A stretch of 64,000 bases of DNA from Bacillota bacterium (lineage in GTDB: Bacteria > Bacillota > Clostridia > Christensenellales > CAG-138), in assembly GCA_023390655.1 (NCBI GenBank), contig JAEWCL010000017.1, forward strand, positions 37,053 through 101,052. Direction: 5' to 3'. The position numbers were made by a program, and so were the translations under genes. Below, piece by piece: positions 43,519 through 52,475 of this stretch (positions within the stretch are counted from its first letter, which is position 1; each line of letters opens with the position of its first letter). Below the pieces are notes generated by a model. It did not search any database. It was not told the DNA's origin and was given only the letters and a program-made list of their open reading frames with translations.

Positions 43519-44487
43519 TTAAGGCTTCTTTAGCGTAACGTCCCCGGCGGAAAGCGCGTGGAGCGTACCATCCTGCGTGCGCAGCAGCAGCCTGCCCACT
43601 TCATCGATCCCTTCCGCAACACCGTCAAGCGTTTCGCGTATGCCAATAACAGAGATTGTCTGTCCAACGGTGCCGCAGCAGCGTGCGTATTCCTTGAGCA
43701 GCGCATGATACGTCGGCTCTCCTTCGCAGGCATCATACAATGGCTCCAGTGCATTCAAAAGCGTGGCAAGCACCCGGTTGCGATCTAAAGGCCTATGCAT
43801 ATGCAGGGAAAGGGACGTCGCGTGACGTTCAATTTCTTCCGGAAAGGCGTCCGTATTCACATTCAGACCAATTCCCACAATCACGGACTGCAGGCGGTCC
43901 ATATCTCCATCCATCTCCAAGAGAATACCGCATACCTTTTTGCCTTCTATGAGCACATCGTTTGGCCATTTGATAGACGCGGTGCAGCCAAGCTCCATCG
44001 CAAGGCGGTATATGCCCAATGCGCTTGCAAGCGTGTAGCGCGGCGCATGCTGCGCCTCCAGGTTGGGACGCAGTATAACGCTCATGCAGATGTCTTTTCC
44101 GGGCTGGTTGGTCCAATTGCGCCCACGGCGGCCGCGGCCTGCGGTCTGTTCCTCCGCAAGTACGATGGTACCGTGCGCGCAGCCCTGCGCCGCCAGTTGG
44201 CGCGCCAGCTGGTTTGTGGAAGGCAGGGAAGGAAATTGCGCCAATGCCCGCCCCAGCCATCTGGTGTTAAGCAGGGGATCAATAAACACCGGATGCACGA
44301 GGTTGCCCCCATCGAGCATACGGTACCCGCGGTTGGTCACAGCCTCAATCTGAATTCCTTCCTGCTGCAGCGCCTGAATATGCTTCCAGACGGCGGTGCG
44401 GGAAACCCCAAGCCTTTTGCTGATGGTTGCGCCGGAAAGGTGCCCCTCTTTGTTTTCCAGCAGCATTTTCAGGATTTCGTCTCGCAT
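43519..44487 (-). CDS. birA: Biotin ligase / biotin operon repressor BirA
   Basis: Bifunctional protein of 322 residues: attaches biotin to carboxylases and, with its N-terminal winged helix, probably represses biotin genes. HTH: SGATISKRLGVSRTAVWKHI (about 18-37). Ligase core: EEQTAGRGRRGRNWTNQPG (biotin-AMP loop), SIKWPNDVLIEGKKVCGIL and VIVGIGLNVN. The C-terminal SH3-like domain is complete. The start follows AGGAGG, 8 bp after recX. Confidence 0.94.
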   Translation of the reverse strand: MRDEILKMLLENKEGHLSGATISKRLGVSRTAVWKHIQALQQEGIQIEAVTNRGYRMLDGGNLVHPVFIDPLLNTRWLGRALAQFPSLPSTNQLARQLAAQGCAHGTIVLAEEQTAGRGRRGRNWTNQPGKDICMSVILRPNLEAQHAPRYTLASALGIYRLAMELGCTASIKWPNDVLIEGKKVCGILLEMDGDMDRLQSVIVGIGLNVNTDAFPEEIERHATSLSLHMHRPLDRNRVLATLLNALEPLYDACEGEPTYHALLKEYARCCGTVGQTISVIGIRETLDGVAEGIDEVGRLLLRTQDGTLHALSAGDVTLKKP

Positions 44488-44495
44488 AGCGCCTC

Positions 44496-45008
44496 CTATT
44501 CGGGTGTATGTATGGCCTCATCGATGGCTCTGCGGGCAATGTCATAGGAAAATCCACGCGCAATCATACGCTGCATCAGGCGTTCCCGAAGTTCTTCCTC
44601 TTCATAGCGGCTGAGCTGGCGGGCATATTTTTCAGCAATGCTTTTTGCGTTTTTCCATTCCGTTTCATCATCGATTGCGGAAAGCGCCTGTTCGATCACA
44701 CTGGAAGGCAGTTCGTGCTGTAAAAGCTGCCCTTTCAATTTATTCCGGCTTAGCGGCTTTGTTGAAAGCCTGCTGCGCACGAACTCATCTGCATAGGCCT
44801 GGTCATCCAAATAGGAAAGCGCCTGCAGGCGGTCGACCACCTGCTGCACTTCAAATTCACCGAACTGGTGCTCATCCAGATGCCGTTCCACCTCACGCAC
44901 TGTACGGGAGCGCGCGGTCAGAAACTTCAGCGCAATGTCCATCGGCGTGCGGGCTTGGCCTTCAACCGATTGTTTCTTTTTTGGGGGAGACTTTTTGATG
45001 CTTTTCAC
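44496..45008 (-). CDS. recX: Regulatory protein RecX
   Basis: RecA modulator of 170 residues with three-helix repeats: ALKFLTARSRTVREVERHLD, LSYLDDQAYADEFVRSRLST and a final ERLMQRMIARGFSYDIARRA. The basic N-terminal tail (KSPPKKKQS) is unusual but harmless. The start is a GTG at 45008 with GAGGTAA upstream. recA is not in the window. Confidence 0.9.
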   Translation of the reverse strand: MKSIKKSPPKKKQSVEGQARTPMDIALKFLTARSRTVREVERHLDEHQFGEFEVQQVVDRLQALSYLDDQAYADEFVRSRLSTKPLSRNKLKGQLLQHELPSSVIEQALSAIDDETEWKNAKSIAEKYARQLSRYEEEELRERLMQRMIARGFSYDIARRAIDEAIHTPE

Positions 45009-45057
45009 TGTTACCTCAAGATGAAAGTATTCTTTTCAAACAAGCGGAAAGAACCGC

Positions 45058-45264
45058 CTATTCTACGCCATAGTGGTCTTCCAGCGCACGCAGCCGGGCG
45101 CGCAGCTGCGCCTGCATGGACAACTCATCCGCCTCCATGGGTGGTTGCTCCGTACCCATGCAGGCATTGCATGCATGAAGACACGCGGGGCAGACGCATC
45201 CGCTAAGCAGCCCTTTTTCCTGTTGTATCATATAAGTGCCGCATTGTGGGCATCCGCAGCGCAA
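45058..45264 (-). CDS. Cys-rich 68-residue protein, probably zinc-binding
   Basis: Small protein with eight Cys in the first 35 residues: CGCPQCG near the start and CVCPACLHACNAC at about 23-35, an arrangement suited to one or two zinc sites. A short acidic/Arg helix follows (QAQLRARLRALEDHYG). The TTG start follows TTGGGAGGT. It precedes recX on the same strand by 49 bp. I do not recognise a named family. Coding status rests on the ribosome site and the spaced CxxC pattern. Confidence 0.62.
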   Translation of the reverse strand: MRCGCPQCGTYMIQQEKGLLSGCVCPACLHACNACMGTEQPPMEADELSMQAQLRARLRALEDHYGVE

Positions 45265-45407
45265 GGTAGACCTCCCAAAGATTGTTTTCTTTCAGTATAG
45301 CATGTAGCCAATCTGTTTTCATGCTTTCTTGCATGCTTTTCTCCAAAACACGACATATTGTGGTATACTTTTATACGAATGGTTATGTATTTGGGAGGTC
45401 CGGTTCG

Positions 45408-46190
45408 ATGAAACGCGCCGTTTTTCTATCCTTACTGCTTGCAAGCGCCTTGCTTGTTTCCCCGCAGGCGGAGGCCGCAACGCCGTCCCCATCGGGAACA
45501 ACTCTGATTGTTTACGAAGATACCGGGGAAGTCGTCGCCATGATACAGACGCGCCTGCGGGAGCTTGGGTATTTCCATTTCAAAGCAACGGGCAGTTTTT
45601 TGAGCATGACGCGCAACTCCGTCATCAGTTTTCAAAAGAATCAGGTTTCCAAAGACGGAACGCCTATTATTGCGGATGGAACGGTAGGGCAGCAAACCAT
45701 GGACTTGCTGTTTTCGCCGGGTGCCGCGCGCGCGGCTATCCCGCAGCATGTGCATATCCCGATCGGAGACCGCGCAAATGGCAAGCAGGCAAGCGGCACC
45801 CTTGCTTCCTGGAGCGATGTGAAGGCACAGCTGTCTGTAGGGAAGACATATACGCTTGTGGATTTTAACACCGGCACGACATTCAACATGGTGTATACGG
45901 GCGGCGAGCAGCATGCGGAAATGGAATGCGCCACCGCAAATGACGCTACGGTATATAAACAGACGTTTGGCGGGGAGTACAATTATTCCAAGCGGCCCAT
46001 GCTTATTACAATAGATGGCACAACCATCGCGTGCTCTTTACAGGGACAGCCGCACGGAACGGATACCGTGGAACGCAACGATATGGTGGGACATGCATGC
46101 CTCTACTTTAATGAGAGCAAATCCCATGTGGGTCAGCTTCCGGACGTGGAACACGTCAACAACATTTTTACCGCGGCGGGAAAGACATAA
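45408..46190 (+). CDS. Secreted peptidoglycan-binding protein with conserved C-terminal domain
   Basis: Exported protein of 260 residues. The signal peptide (residues 1-23) ends near AEA-ATP. A PG_binding_1 domain (about 38-100; VVAMIQTRLRELGYF, DGTVGQQTMDLLF) is followed by a domain common in Clostridia (about 130-258). That domain begins SWSDVKAQLSVGKTYTLVD and ends with VGHACLYFNESKSHVGQLPD, a His/Cys/His-containing stretch that may be catalytic. The ATG at 45408 follows TTGGGAGGT; upstream in-frame starts would bury the signal peptide. A wall-remodelling role is inferred. Confidence 0.82.
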   Translation: MKRAVFLSLLLASALLVSPQAEAATPSPSGTTLIVYEDTGEVVAMIQTRLRELGYFHFKATGSFLSMTRNSVISFQKNQVSKDGTPIIADGTVGQQTMDLLFSPGAARAAIPQHVHIPIGDRANGKQASGTLASWSDVKAQLSVGKTYTLVDFNTGTTFNMVYTGGEQHAEMECATANDATVYKQTFGGEYNYSKRPMLITIDGTTIACSLQGQPHGTDTVERNDMVGHACLYFNESKSHVGQLPDVEHVNNIFTAAGKT

Positions 46191-46193
46191 GAC

Positions 46194-46226
46194 AAGAGGC
46201 CCGGAAGCTTTGCTTCCGGGCCTCTT
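46194..46226. terminator. Bidirectional terminator
   Basis: AAGAGGCCCGGAAGC (46194-46208) and GCTTCCGGGCCTCTT (46212-46226) form a perfect 15-bp stem with loop TTT, between convergent genes. Confidence 0.85.
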
Positions 46227-46241
46227 CGGACTTATTGCCTG

Positions 46242-47492
46242 TTACTGCGCTTTGACTTTCTTGAGATTGGCAAAGCGGGGCAGACCGTTTTCATAGGTCA
46301 TCTTCGGCTGGCCCTGAATCAGCGGCAGGGCATACTCGATATAGGCGGCAGAGATGTTGTTGCCTTCCGCGTTGATCCATTCCAGGGGAACCTTCTTTTC
46401 AGTGTTGGCGACCTCTGCAAGATCCATCAGTTTGATGTTGCAGACATAGTTGCCGTTTGCATCCTTAGAGCGCTCAAAACCGACCATCTTGTCCGTTATG
46501 CCGGAAACGGCGCATTCTACAGCCGTCTTGCCGGAAAGGAAGGATTCCTGTACATCCGTTTCGGATGCGCAATGCGCAGCGCAACGCTGCAGCAGGGAGA
46601 ATTCAATGCCGCGTACCTTTGCGCCGGTATTTGCCTTGAGGATATTGGCAAGGTTCGCCGCCAGGCCGCCGAGTTGCTTATGGCCGAACGCGTCGACAGG
46701 GGCATTCTCCGCACCATATTCCGCGATAAGCTTGCCGCTCGCGTCATGGATACCCTCGGAGACGGCTACGATGCACTTGCCGTTCTTCTTGTAAACGGTC
46801 TGTACATCCGCAACAAACTTGTCCATATCAAAATCGCGTTCGGGAAGGTAGATGAGGTCCGGGCCCTGGCCGTAGTGGGAAGCAATCGCTGCAGCGGCAG
46901 TCAGCCAACCGGCGTGACGGCCCATGATCTCCAGCACGCAGATCATGCCGATGTCATAGACGCGCGCGTCAAGGTAGAGCTCCATGCAGCTGGTTGCGAT
47001 GTACTTCGCAGCCGAGGCATAGCCGGGGCAATGATCGGTTCCGAACAAATCGTTATCGATGGTCTTGGGTACGCCCATGATGCGGCAGGGGTAGCCAACC
47101 TTCTGCATGTACTTGGAGATCTTGTTGCAGGTATCCATGGAGTCGTTGCCGCCGTTGTAGAAGAAATAGCGGACATCATACTTTTTAAAGATTTCGAGGA
47201 TGCGCTTATAATCCGTATCGTCCACTTCGCTATCCTTGAGCTTGTAGCGGCAGGAACCAAGCGCCGAGGAAGGGGTGTGCAGCAGCAGTTCAAGCTCTTT
47301 TGCATCTTCCTGTCCCATGTCATAGAGCACATCGTCGAGCACCCCACGGATGCCATGCGCCGCCCCATAAACTTTGGTGATGGCTTCGCTGTCGAGCGCC
47401 GCGCGGATGACGCCGTAGGCGCTGGCGTTGATCACAGACGTCGGGCCGCCGGACTGGCCGATGATGCAGGCGCCTTTTAAGACTTCACTCAT
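46242..47492 (-). CDS. 6-phosphofructokinase, probably pyrophosphate-dependent
   Basis: Phosphorylates fructose-6-phosphate at the committed glycolytic step; 416 residues. CIIGQSGGPTSVINASAYG starts the phosphodonor site. YNGGNDSMDTCNK has Asn-Asp where ATP-using PfkA has Asp-Gly, a change associated with PPi use. GVPKTIDNDLFGTDH and EIMGRHAGWLTAA complete the active site. Length is also nearer the long PPi-type group than the 320-residue ATP enzymes. The ATG at 47492 follows CTGGAGGT; the frame extends 97 codons upstream but that part is non-coding by composition and lacks a site. Confidence 0.9.
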   Translation of the reverse strand: MSEVLKGACIIGQSGGPTSVINASAYGVIRAALDSEAITKVYGAAHGIRGVLDDVLYDMGQEDAKELELLLHTPSSALGSCRYKLKDSEVDDTDYKRILEIFKKYDVRYFFYNGGNDSMDTCNKISKYMQKVGYPCRIMGVPKTIDNDLFGTDHCPGYASAAKYIATSCMELYLDARVYDIGMICVLEIMGRHAGWLTAAAAIASHYGQGPDLIYLPERDFDMDKFVADVQTVYKKNGKCIVAVSEGIHDASGKLIAEYGAENAPVDAFGHKQLGGLAANLANILKANTGAKVRGIEFSLLQRCAAHCASETDVQESFLSGKTAVECAVSGITDKMVGFERSKDANGNYVCNIKLMDLAEVANTEKKVPLEWINAEGNNISAAYIEYALPLIQGQPKMTYENGLPRFANLKKVKAQ

Positions 47493-47781
47493 GATACATA
47501 CCTCCAGAACACATATAATAATAAACTTTTCTGTTCCCTTTATAGGAGTGCGGGATAATGGGCGGAATTTGTCAAACGCCGCCATCTTTTCGACTATACA
47601 GCATTTTCCCTTGTTTCGCAATTCCTTTACAATAGAATCTGTGCTTATGGGAACCTTGGTTTTGAAAAAAGCAACGATAATTTTTAAGTTTTGACCAATA
47701 TTCGTCAAAAAACACTGGTACAGTATGAATTTGAAATGATAAAATGTAGGGCGTAAAACCCAGGCAAGAAAGGCAGGTTCC

Positions 47782-48624
47782 ATGTTCGGTTACGTTTCTC
47801 CCGATAAAGCGGAGCTTAAGGTGCGCGAGCTGACACAGTATCAGGCCTGGTACTGTGGCTTGTGCAAGACCCTTGAGCGGACCTATGGGCAAATACCCCG
47901 CCTTGCGCTGGATTATGACTGTACCTTTTTAGCGCTGCTGCTTGCGGGTGTTTCTGGGGAAGAGCTCACATGTGTTCCCGGCAGGTGCGGCTATAAACCG
48001 CTGAAAAAAAAGGTGCCCATCATGGGTCCATGTGAAGCGCTCTCTTACGCAGCGGATGTCAATGTGTTATTGTATTACTATAAACTTGAAGATGACTACC
48101 ATGATGAAAAAAGCGCAAAGGGGATTTTGGGGCATACGGCGTTAAAGGCGGGCGCAAAGCGCGCAAAAACGCGTCAGCCGCAAGCGGCGCAGGTGATCAT
48201 GGAAAACCTGGAGATGCTGTCCCAATTTGAACAGCAAAAGGAAGCGTCCATTGATGCTCCTGCGGACGCATTTGGGCAATTGCTCAAAGAAATCGCTTCG
48301 GGATATCCTAAGCTTACTGCGGCGCAAAGGACGGCACTCGGCTGGCTTGGGTACCATATGGGCCGATGGATCTACCTCATGGACGCATGGGAGGATCGGG
48401 CTAAGGATCAAAAGACGGGATCGTACAATCCGTTTCTGATGACAAACGCCACACAGGAACGCGCGTCATTCTTGTTGTATGCATCCCTGCATGAGATGGA
48501 AAATGCTTGTGACCTTCTGGAATTTGTGTCCAATCGGGGCTTGATCGAAAATATTATTTATCAGGGCTGCCGTTTGCGTATCAGGCAGCTGCTGGAAGGA
48601 GTCAAAAGGGATGAATCCGTATAA
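47782..48624 (+). CDS. DUF5685 family protein
   Basis: Cytoplasmic, mostly helical protein of 280 residues. The N-terminal [20 protein letters not shown] followed by a [15 protein letters not shown]ys motif is the family hallmark, and [26 protein letters not shown] and [20 protein letters not shown] support it. The helical layout recalls isoprenoid-synthase-like or hemerythrin-like bundles, but no function is known. It overlaps a J-domain gene by 14 bases, and a membrane protein gene follows; this pairing looks conserved in Clostridia. Confidence 0.82.
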   Translation: MFGYVSPDKAELKVRELTQYQAWYCGLCKTLERTYGQIPRLALDYDCTFLALLLAGVSGEELTCVPGRCGYKPLKKKVPIMGPCEALSYAADVNVLLYYYKLEDDYHDEKSAKGILGHTALKAGAKRAKTRQPQAAQVIMENLEMLSQFEQQKEASIDAPADAFGQLLKEIASGYPKLTAAQRTALGWLGYHMGRWIYLMDAWEDRAKDQKTGSYNPFLMTNATQERASFLLYASLHEMENACDLLEFVSNRGLIENIIYQGCRLRIRQLLEGVKRDESV

Positions 48625-49234
48625 GGTTTTGGGCGTGAGTGAAGATGCAACGCAGGAAGAAATCCGCGCCGCTTATCTCGCGCTGGTAAAAAAATACCAC
48701 CCGGACAAATACACGGATAATCCGCTTAAGGAGCTTGCCAACGAAAAGCTCAAGGAAATCAACGAAGCGTACGAGCTGCTCACGAAGAAGGGCTCCACAG
48801 CCTCATCCTCTGCAAGGCGGGATAACAGCGCCTACAGCGGGGCGTACAGCGGCACGGGCGGTTCCTATTCCGGTCCTTCTTCGGCGGAATTCGCGCGCGC
48901 GCGTTCCTTTATCAATCAGAACAATCTGCAGGCCGCAAAGCAGGTGCTCGATTCTATTTCTGTACGCAATGCGGAATGGTATTATCTTTACGGCATCGTA
49001 TATCTCAGGCAGGGTTGGTATGATAAAGCCCGGGAATATCTTTCCCGGGCCTATGAACAGGAACCGGGCAATGCGGAATACCGCAATGCCTATGCCGCCG
49101 TCAGCAATGCGGGCAACCCGTTTGGACGCGGCACCGCAAACGGTTCCGGCCCCTATGCGGGGGGATGTTCCACCTGCGATATCTGTTCTACGCTCATTTG
49201 CCTGGATTGTTGCTGCAATGGACACCTGTGCTAA
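48611..49234 (+). CDS. J-domain (DnaJ-like) protein with Cys-rich C-terminus
   Basis: Co-chaperone-like protein of 207 residues. The J-domain (1-63) has the essential HPD at residues 30-32 ([12 protein letters not shown]). A Ser/Gly/Tyr-rich linker (about 65-95) leads to a TPR-like helical section (about 96-165; [20 protein letters not shown]). The tail ends [19 protein letters not shown], with seven or eight Cys, which could bind metal or be acylated. GGAAGGAG lies inside the end of the DUF5685 gene, so translation is coupled. It likely directs Hsp70 to a DUF5685-linked client. Confidence 0.87.
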   Translation: MNPYKVLGVSEDATQEEIRAAYLALVKKYHPDKYTDNPLKELANEKLKEINEAYELLTKKGSTASSSARRDNSAYSGAYSGTGGSYSGPSSAEFARARSFINQNNLQAAKQVLDSISVRNAEWYYLYGIVYLRQGWYDKAREYLSRAYEQEPGNAEYRNAYAAVSNAGNPFGRGTANGSGPYAGGCSTCDICSTLICLDCCCNGHLC

Positions 49235-49246
49235 AGGGTCTTTGAT

Positions 49247-49786
49247 ATGAGAAGGTTATCGCTTTCCAAACAAATGACTTTGGGCGCAATGGTTACCGCG
49301 CTGACCGTGCTGTGCCTGTACGCTACAGCCGTATTGCCCGCTGGCGCTGTTCCGTTGTACTTTCTTTCCTCCTTTGTGATGTACGTGCTTGTGTGCGAAG
49401 GCGCTTATACGGCGGCATTGGTTTCTTTTCTTGCAAGCGCCGCGCTTGCTTTTTTGATGCTGCCAAACAAAGTGCCGGTCGTTGCCTACATCGTGCTGTT
49501 CGGGCATTTTGGCATATTTCGTACATTCCTGCAGGACCGCTTCCGTGGGAAACTGATGCCTGTCTTTTTAAAATTGCTATATTGCGACGCGTTTGCAGGC
49601 GCTGGCATTTATTTGGCGCTGTATGTGTTTGACATCAATCTTTCAGCAATACCGGTGATGAACCTGCCGGTATGGGCGCTTGCGGTGCTGTCCCAGCTGG
49701 CGTTTTTATTTTATGATGTCCTGTATGCGCTCAGCGCCATGGTTTATGAAACGCGCTTCCGCCGTATGATTGTTCCAAGAAGATAG
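49247..49786 (+). CDS. Polytopic membrane protein of unknown family
   Basis: About 179 residues with five or six hydrophobic segments (MTLGAMVTALTVLCLYATAV, LYFLSSFVMYVLVCEGAYTA, AALVSFLASAALAFLMLP and others) and a basic C-terminus RFRRMIVPRR. Size and topology resemble ECF-transporter S components or DUF2232-like proteins, but I cannot assign it. It follows the J-domain gene by 12 bp and is followed by a terminator, so it closes the three-gene unit. Confidence 0.72.
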   Translation: MRRLSLSKQMTLGAMVTALTVLCLYATAVLPAGAVPLYFLSSFVMYVLVCEGAYTAALVSFLASAALAFLMLPNKVPVVAYIVLFGHFGIFRTFLQDRFRGKLMPVFLKLLYCDAFAGAGIYLALYVFDINLSAIPVMNLPVWALAVLSQLAFLFYDVLYALSAMVYETRFRRMIVPRR

Positions 49787-49808
49787 CGGATTTTCTACCT
49801 GCCTTTTC

Positions 49809-49843
49809 AATGCATTCTCCGTGAACGGAGGATGCATTTTTTA
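49809..49843 (+). terminator. Terminator of the DUF5685-J-domain-membrane protein unit
   Basis: AATGCATTCTCCG (49809-49821) pairs with CGGAGGATGCATT (49826-49838, one T-G pair) around TGAA, followed by a T-run. Confidence 0.85.
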
Positions 49844-49960
49844 AGTTTTTCTGCAGGCGTTCTATCTGCTGTTAAAACCGCACAGAGTGGGAATGATAGT
49901 GTGTAGTACGTGTTGCCCAAACGGGCAGGCCGTTAAGCTGTGCGGGGGAGGCAAATCGAA

Positions 49961-52336
49961 TTGCGCAAAAATAAAGAACCGAAGCAAAAGAAACAGAAGA
50001 AATCGCCGGAGCAGCGGGAAAAACGCAGGCGGGTTATCCGGCGCATATTTTTGGGGTTTACGCTCCTTTGCCTCTCTTTTGTGCTCTTTGGCGCTGTCTA
50101 CGTGCTGCGTCTGGACGCATGGGAAAAGTTTGATGCAAGCCGTATTCTTGACGCGCAGCAGTCTCTTCTGGTTTATGATAAGGACGGCAATGAGGTAAGC
50201 TGCCTTTCCGCGCAGGAAACGCGCATCGTGATTCCATTGAACGAAATCCCGATGCATGTGCGGTACGCCTTTATTGCGGCGGAGGATAACCGCTTTTATG
50301 AACATATCGGCGTGGATTTCATCCGCATTCTCGGGGCCGCATGGGAGGATATCAAAGCAGGCGGTTATGTGCAGGGGGCGTCAACCATCAGCCAGCAGCT
50401 GGTGAAACTCAGCCACCTGACCAATGAAAAACGTATGACGCGCAAGCTTGAAGAAGCCGTGCTTTCCTATCAGATGGAACAGCAGTTCTCCAAGGATGAA
50501 ATTCTGGAGATGTATTTGAATTATATTTATTTCGGCGGCGGGTTTTATGGGGTGGAAGCCGCGGCGCGCGGGTATTTTGGCATCCATGCAAGTGAGCTTA
50601 GTGTGGCGCAGGCCGCACAGCTTGCCGGAATCTTAAAATCCCCATCGCACTACGCCCCGCATTTGGATTTAAGCGCAAGCGTAGAACGCCGCAATCTCGT
50701 TTTGCGGCTGATGAAGGAATACGGCTATCTTGATGATGCAACCTGTACGGCGGCGCAAAAGGAGACGGTGACTCTAAATAACAAGCTCAATCAGAACAAC
50801 AGGGGGTATTACATCGATCTTGTGCTGGAGCAGGCCTGTGACAAACTCAATGTGTCCATGGATACGCTGCTGACCGGTGGGTATCGCCTGTATACAGGGA
50901 TGGACACGGAACTGCAGAAGAAGTGCGAAGAGATATTGAAGGACCCCGGCATGTTCCCGGAAAGCGCGGAGGATGCGCAGGCGGCCCTTGTCGTGGTGGA
51001 TGCTAAGACCTATGGCGTTGCTGCATTGATGGGGGGCAGGGAAAGTACCACGGCTTTGGCGTATAACAGGGCAACACGCATCCGCAGGCAGCCCGGCTCC
51101 GTCATTAAACCCATCATCGCTTATGCGCCGGCGTTGGAGGATTACCGGTATACGACGGTTTCCATGCTGCTCGATGAGCCTACCGACTTTAATGGATACA
51201 AACCCGAGAACTTCGGGCAGAAGTACCGCGGCTGGGTGACGTTGCGCGAATCCGTGACGCAATCGCTCAATATTCCTGCCGTAAAGGTGCTCAACGACAT
51301 CGGCGTAAACGCCGGAAAACGGTTTGCACAAAGCGTGGGCATTTCATTTGACGAACAGGATAAGAGCCTGGCGCTTGCGTTAGGCGGCTTTACGTACGGG
51401 GTTTCCCCGTATCAAATTGCAGGTGCGTATACCGCGTTTGCAACAGGCGGCTTATATTCGACGCCATCTCTCATCATGTCCATTACGGATAAAATGGGCA
51501 ATACGCTCTATGCCTATGAGCCGGAGCGTACGCGCGTGATGAGAGAGGAAAACGCCTATATTCTCAGCGATATGCTCCAAAGCGCAATCAGTGAAGGCAC
51601 AGGTCACCGCCTTGGAGAACTGGATTTGTCTCTGGCAGGAAAGACCGGGACAACGGGGCAAGGGGAAGGAAACCGTGACGCCTGGATGGCGGCGTATAAT
51701 CCCGAGTACGCCGCGGCAGTCTGGATGGGATATGATGATTCCGCAGACGGGCGGACGCTGCCGCAGGATGCGACAGGCGGCAAGTATCCCGCCATGATTC
51801 TTTCGGAAGTGTTTTCTAACCTGTATGCGGAAAAGGAAGCGCCTGTATTTGCGAGGCCCAGCGGCGTTGTAGAAGTGCGTCTCGATGGGTATACGCTTAA
51901 AAACGCGCATGTCGCCGCGCTGGCCAATGCGCTTACCCCGCAGACTGCCGTGGTGCGAGAGGTGTTTGCCGTAGGCACGGAACCAGAAAATGCAAGTGAT
52001 TACTGGGTTGTTCCTCAGCCGCCTTCCACCTTTGAGGCGCAGTTGGATACGGAAGGAAAGGCACAGATTTCTTTTATGCCGCAGCAAGGCTTTGTGCTTT
52101 ACCGCCTGTACCGTGAGGACGGACACGGCGTAAGCCTGATGCTTCAGGAATGGCCAGGCAACAGCGGAAGCATCCGGTATACCGATACAACGGCGGAACC
52201 CGGAAAGACTTATACGTACTATATCATTCCCGCGCATCCGCAGCTCCAGATCGGCGGCAAACAGGTGGTTGGACCCGTTTCAAGAAAGGTGACGCTGCAA
52301 ATTCCTGTAAATCCCTTTATTGCAGCGGGGGAATAG
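49961..52336 (+). CDS. Class A penicillin-binding protein (PBP1A-type transglycosylase/transpeptidase)
   Basis: Bifunctional peptidoglycan synthase of about 791 residues. A very basic cytoplasmic tail precedes one membrane helix (about 29-49). The GT51 glycosyltransferase follows (about 80-250) with catalytic Glu in FIAAEDNRFYEHIGVDF, and QGASTISQQLVK and RKLEEAVLSYQME. The transpeptidase (about 340-620) has SxxK in RQPGSVIKPIIAY, SxN in TQSLNIPAV and KTG in LAGKTGTTGQG. A fibronectin-III-like C-terminal domain (about 690-785) closes the protein. The TTG at 49961 is 9 bases from GGGGGAGG; an in-frame GTG at 49940 overlaps that site. All catalytic motifs are intact. Confidence 0.92.
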   Translation: MRKNKEPKQKKQKKSPEQREKRRRVIRRIFLGFTLLCLSFVLFGAVYVLRLDAWEKFDASRILDAQQSLLVYDKDGNEVSCLSAQETRIVIPLNEIPMHVRYAFIAAEDNRFYEHIGVDFIRILGAAWEDIKAGGYVQGASTISQQLVKLSHLTNEKRMTRKLEEAVLSYQMEQQFSKDEILEMYLNYIYFGGGFYGVEAAARGYFGIHASELSVAQAAQLAGILKSPSHYAPHLDLSASVERRNLVLRLMKEYGYLDDATCTAAQKETVTLNNKLNQNNRGYYIDLVLEQACDKLNVSMDTLLTGGYRLYTGMDTELQKKCEEILKDPGMFPESAEDAQAALVVVDAKTYGVAALMGGRESTTALAYNRATRIRRQPGSVIKPIIAYAPALEDYRYTTVSMLLDEPTDFNGYKPENFGQKYRGWVTLRESVTQSLNIPAVKVLNDIGVNAGKRFAQSVGISFDEQDKSLALALGGFTYGVSPYQIAGAYTAFATGGLYSTPSLIMSITDKMGNTLYAYEPERTRVMREENAYILSDMLQSAISEGTGHRLGELDLSLAGKTGTTGQGEGNRDAWMAAYNPEYAAAVWMGYDDSADGRTLPQDATGGKYPAMILSEVFSNLYAEKEAPVFARPSGVVEVRLDGYTLKNAHVAALANALTPQTAVVREVFAVGTEPENASDYWVVPQPPSTFEAQLDTEGKAQISFMPQQGFVLYRLYREDGHGVSLMLQEWPGNSGSIRYTDTTAEPGKTYTYYIIPAHPQLQIGGKQVVGPVSRKVTLQIPVNPFIAAGE

Positions 52337-52354
52337 GCGCAAATTGAGAAGTGC

Positions 52355-52383
52355 TTGCAGCAGAACAGCGTATATTATATACT
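52355..52383 (+). promoter_or_regulatory. Promoter of the second FCD regulator
   Basis: TTGCAG (52355-52360), 17 bp, TATACT (52378-52383), about 92 bp before the ATG at 52476. Confidence 0.65.
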
Positions 52384-52475
52384 AAGAGCAGGAAAAAAGG
52401 GTTTTCTTTTCTTGTAAACGGTGCAAAGGCGCACTGCAAGGAACGGATTAATGATCGTCAAATAAAGGGGGATAC

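Noticed and set aside
47493..47783. 97-codon N-terminal extension of the phosphofructokinase frame
   Set aside because: The family N-terminus starts at 47492 right after a strong ribosome site; the upstream part has no site and atypical composition.
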